DNA of 8,367 nt from an uncultured Bacteroidales bacterium (lineage in GTDB: Bacteria > Bacteroidota > Bacteroidia > Bacteroidales > Paludibacteraceae): positions 1 to 8,367 of the forward strand of contig CAMOMF010000109.1 in assembly GCA_946619625.1 (NCBI GenBank), given 5' to 3'. The position numbers and the translations under genes are program-made. Positions 7,837 through 8,367 of this stretch are shown here, in pieces; the stretch's first letter is position 1; each line of letters begins with the position of its first letter. The notes beneath the pieces are model-generated. The model worked only from the letters and a program-made list of their open reading frames with translations. It had not been told where the DNA came from and ran no database searches.

Positions 7837-8367
7837 ATGAAACGATTATTCATTATCTTAAGTGCAGTTGCGATATTAGCAGCATGCAAAAACGGAACGA
7901 CAAAGCGACTATGCATGGATTTATCGCATATTCAAGCGTTCGTTCCTGCGGACGATGTTAATTACTATGCTGATTCCATTAATGGCTATGCCACTTTTTC
8001 TGCGGAAAATAATATCATGATTATTCCGGAAGAAATAACAAAAGAGCAATATGAAGATTTGCTCAGAGATAAATATGTTTTCCGTTCGAACGAGATAGAA
8101 TCAGGTACTGCTCTCTATGCCGAATTAGACAAAAAGGCAGGTAAAAATGTGGATCGCTACGATTCAATTAGAGGTCCTTTCTGTTTTGATGACGATGACA
8201 ATGTAATAAGAAGCAATTATTATATCTATCATTACCCGGAAATCAAGCAATATGAGTGCTGTATAATTGCGCCGTTAACAATGGAATCATTTATAATGAC
8301 CGAAGACGGTATCATAGATTCCACATTTATGCAAGCGGAGACAAGCACGTATGGCAAGAACGGAATA
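7837..8367 (+). CDS. Uncharacterised lipoprotein, 3' end outside the window
   Basis: An ATG at 7837 opens a frame with no stop through the last base, giving at least 177 residues. The N-terminus MKRLFIILSAVAILAAC is a textbook type II signal peptide: basic start, hydrophobic core and lipobox LAAC, with the acylated cysteine at residue 17. The mature protein should be tethered to a membrane on the periplasmic side or the cell surface. The residues after the cysteine (KNGTTKR) show no acidic surface-export motif of the kind described in some Bacteroidetes. The mature part has mixed charge, is rich in Tyr and Asp, and includes a DDDD run at 118-121 and a CC pair near 140. I recognise no family. 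Base composition differs sharply from comM: by hand count 40 of 120 bases at 7981-8100 are G or C, against 33 of 60 at 7681-7740. This suggests a faster-evolving or acquired gene. The reality of the gene is well supported; its function is unknown. Confidence 0.82.
   Translation, partial: MKRLFIILSAVAILAACKNGTTKRLCMDLSHIQAFVPADDVNYYADSINGYATFSAENNIMIIPEEITKEQYEDLLRDKYVFRSNEIESGTALYAELDKKAGKNVDRYDSIRGPFCFDDDDNVIRSNYYIYHYPEIKQYECCIIAPLTMESFIMTEDGIIDSTFMQAETSTYGKNGI

Overview
The window looks like chromosomal DNA of a Bacteroidota bacterium, most likely order Bacteroidales. The evidence is the alpha2-type glycyl-tRNA synthetase, the very long TamB-like protein of Bacteroidetes style, a YifB/ComM protein of that lineage, and the absence of convincing Shine-Dalgarno sequences before the starts. 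I cannot name the genus. All five genes read on the + strand and are tightly packed. I see no RNA gene, CRISPR array, insertion sequence, integrase or origin.

Layout: 1-551 is the 3' end of glyS (motif 3 and the anticodon-binding domain). After 10 bases comes 562-1527, a 321-residue protein with one membrane segment near each end, the topology of Wzz/chain-length-determinant proteins. One base after its stop begins 1529-6112, a 1527-residue TamB-like (DUF490) envelope protein with an N-terminal anchor and a charged, Ser/Pro-rich C-terminal tail. Next is a 131-base intergenic stretch, then comM (6244-7806), a complete Mg-chelatase-like AAA+ ATPase. After 30 bases an open frame starts at 7837 and runs off the window. 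It is a clear lipoprotein, and its DNA is far richer in A+T than its neighbours.

The first three genes could be one transcript. The one-base gap between the two-membrane-segment protein and the TamB-like protein suggests translational coupling and perhaps joint work in the cell envelope: the first spans the inner membrane, and the second would bridge the periplasm toward the outer membrane. GlyS (translation) and ComM (recombination during DNA uptake) have no obvious functional link to them. The lipoprotein may mark the edge of a variable, AT-rich accessory region beyond the window.

Most of the window is ordinary conserved-core sequence. The points most worth following are the Wzz-like/TamB pair and the uncharacterised AT-rich lipoprotein at the right edge. 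I do not see a convincing new multi-gene system here.
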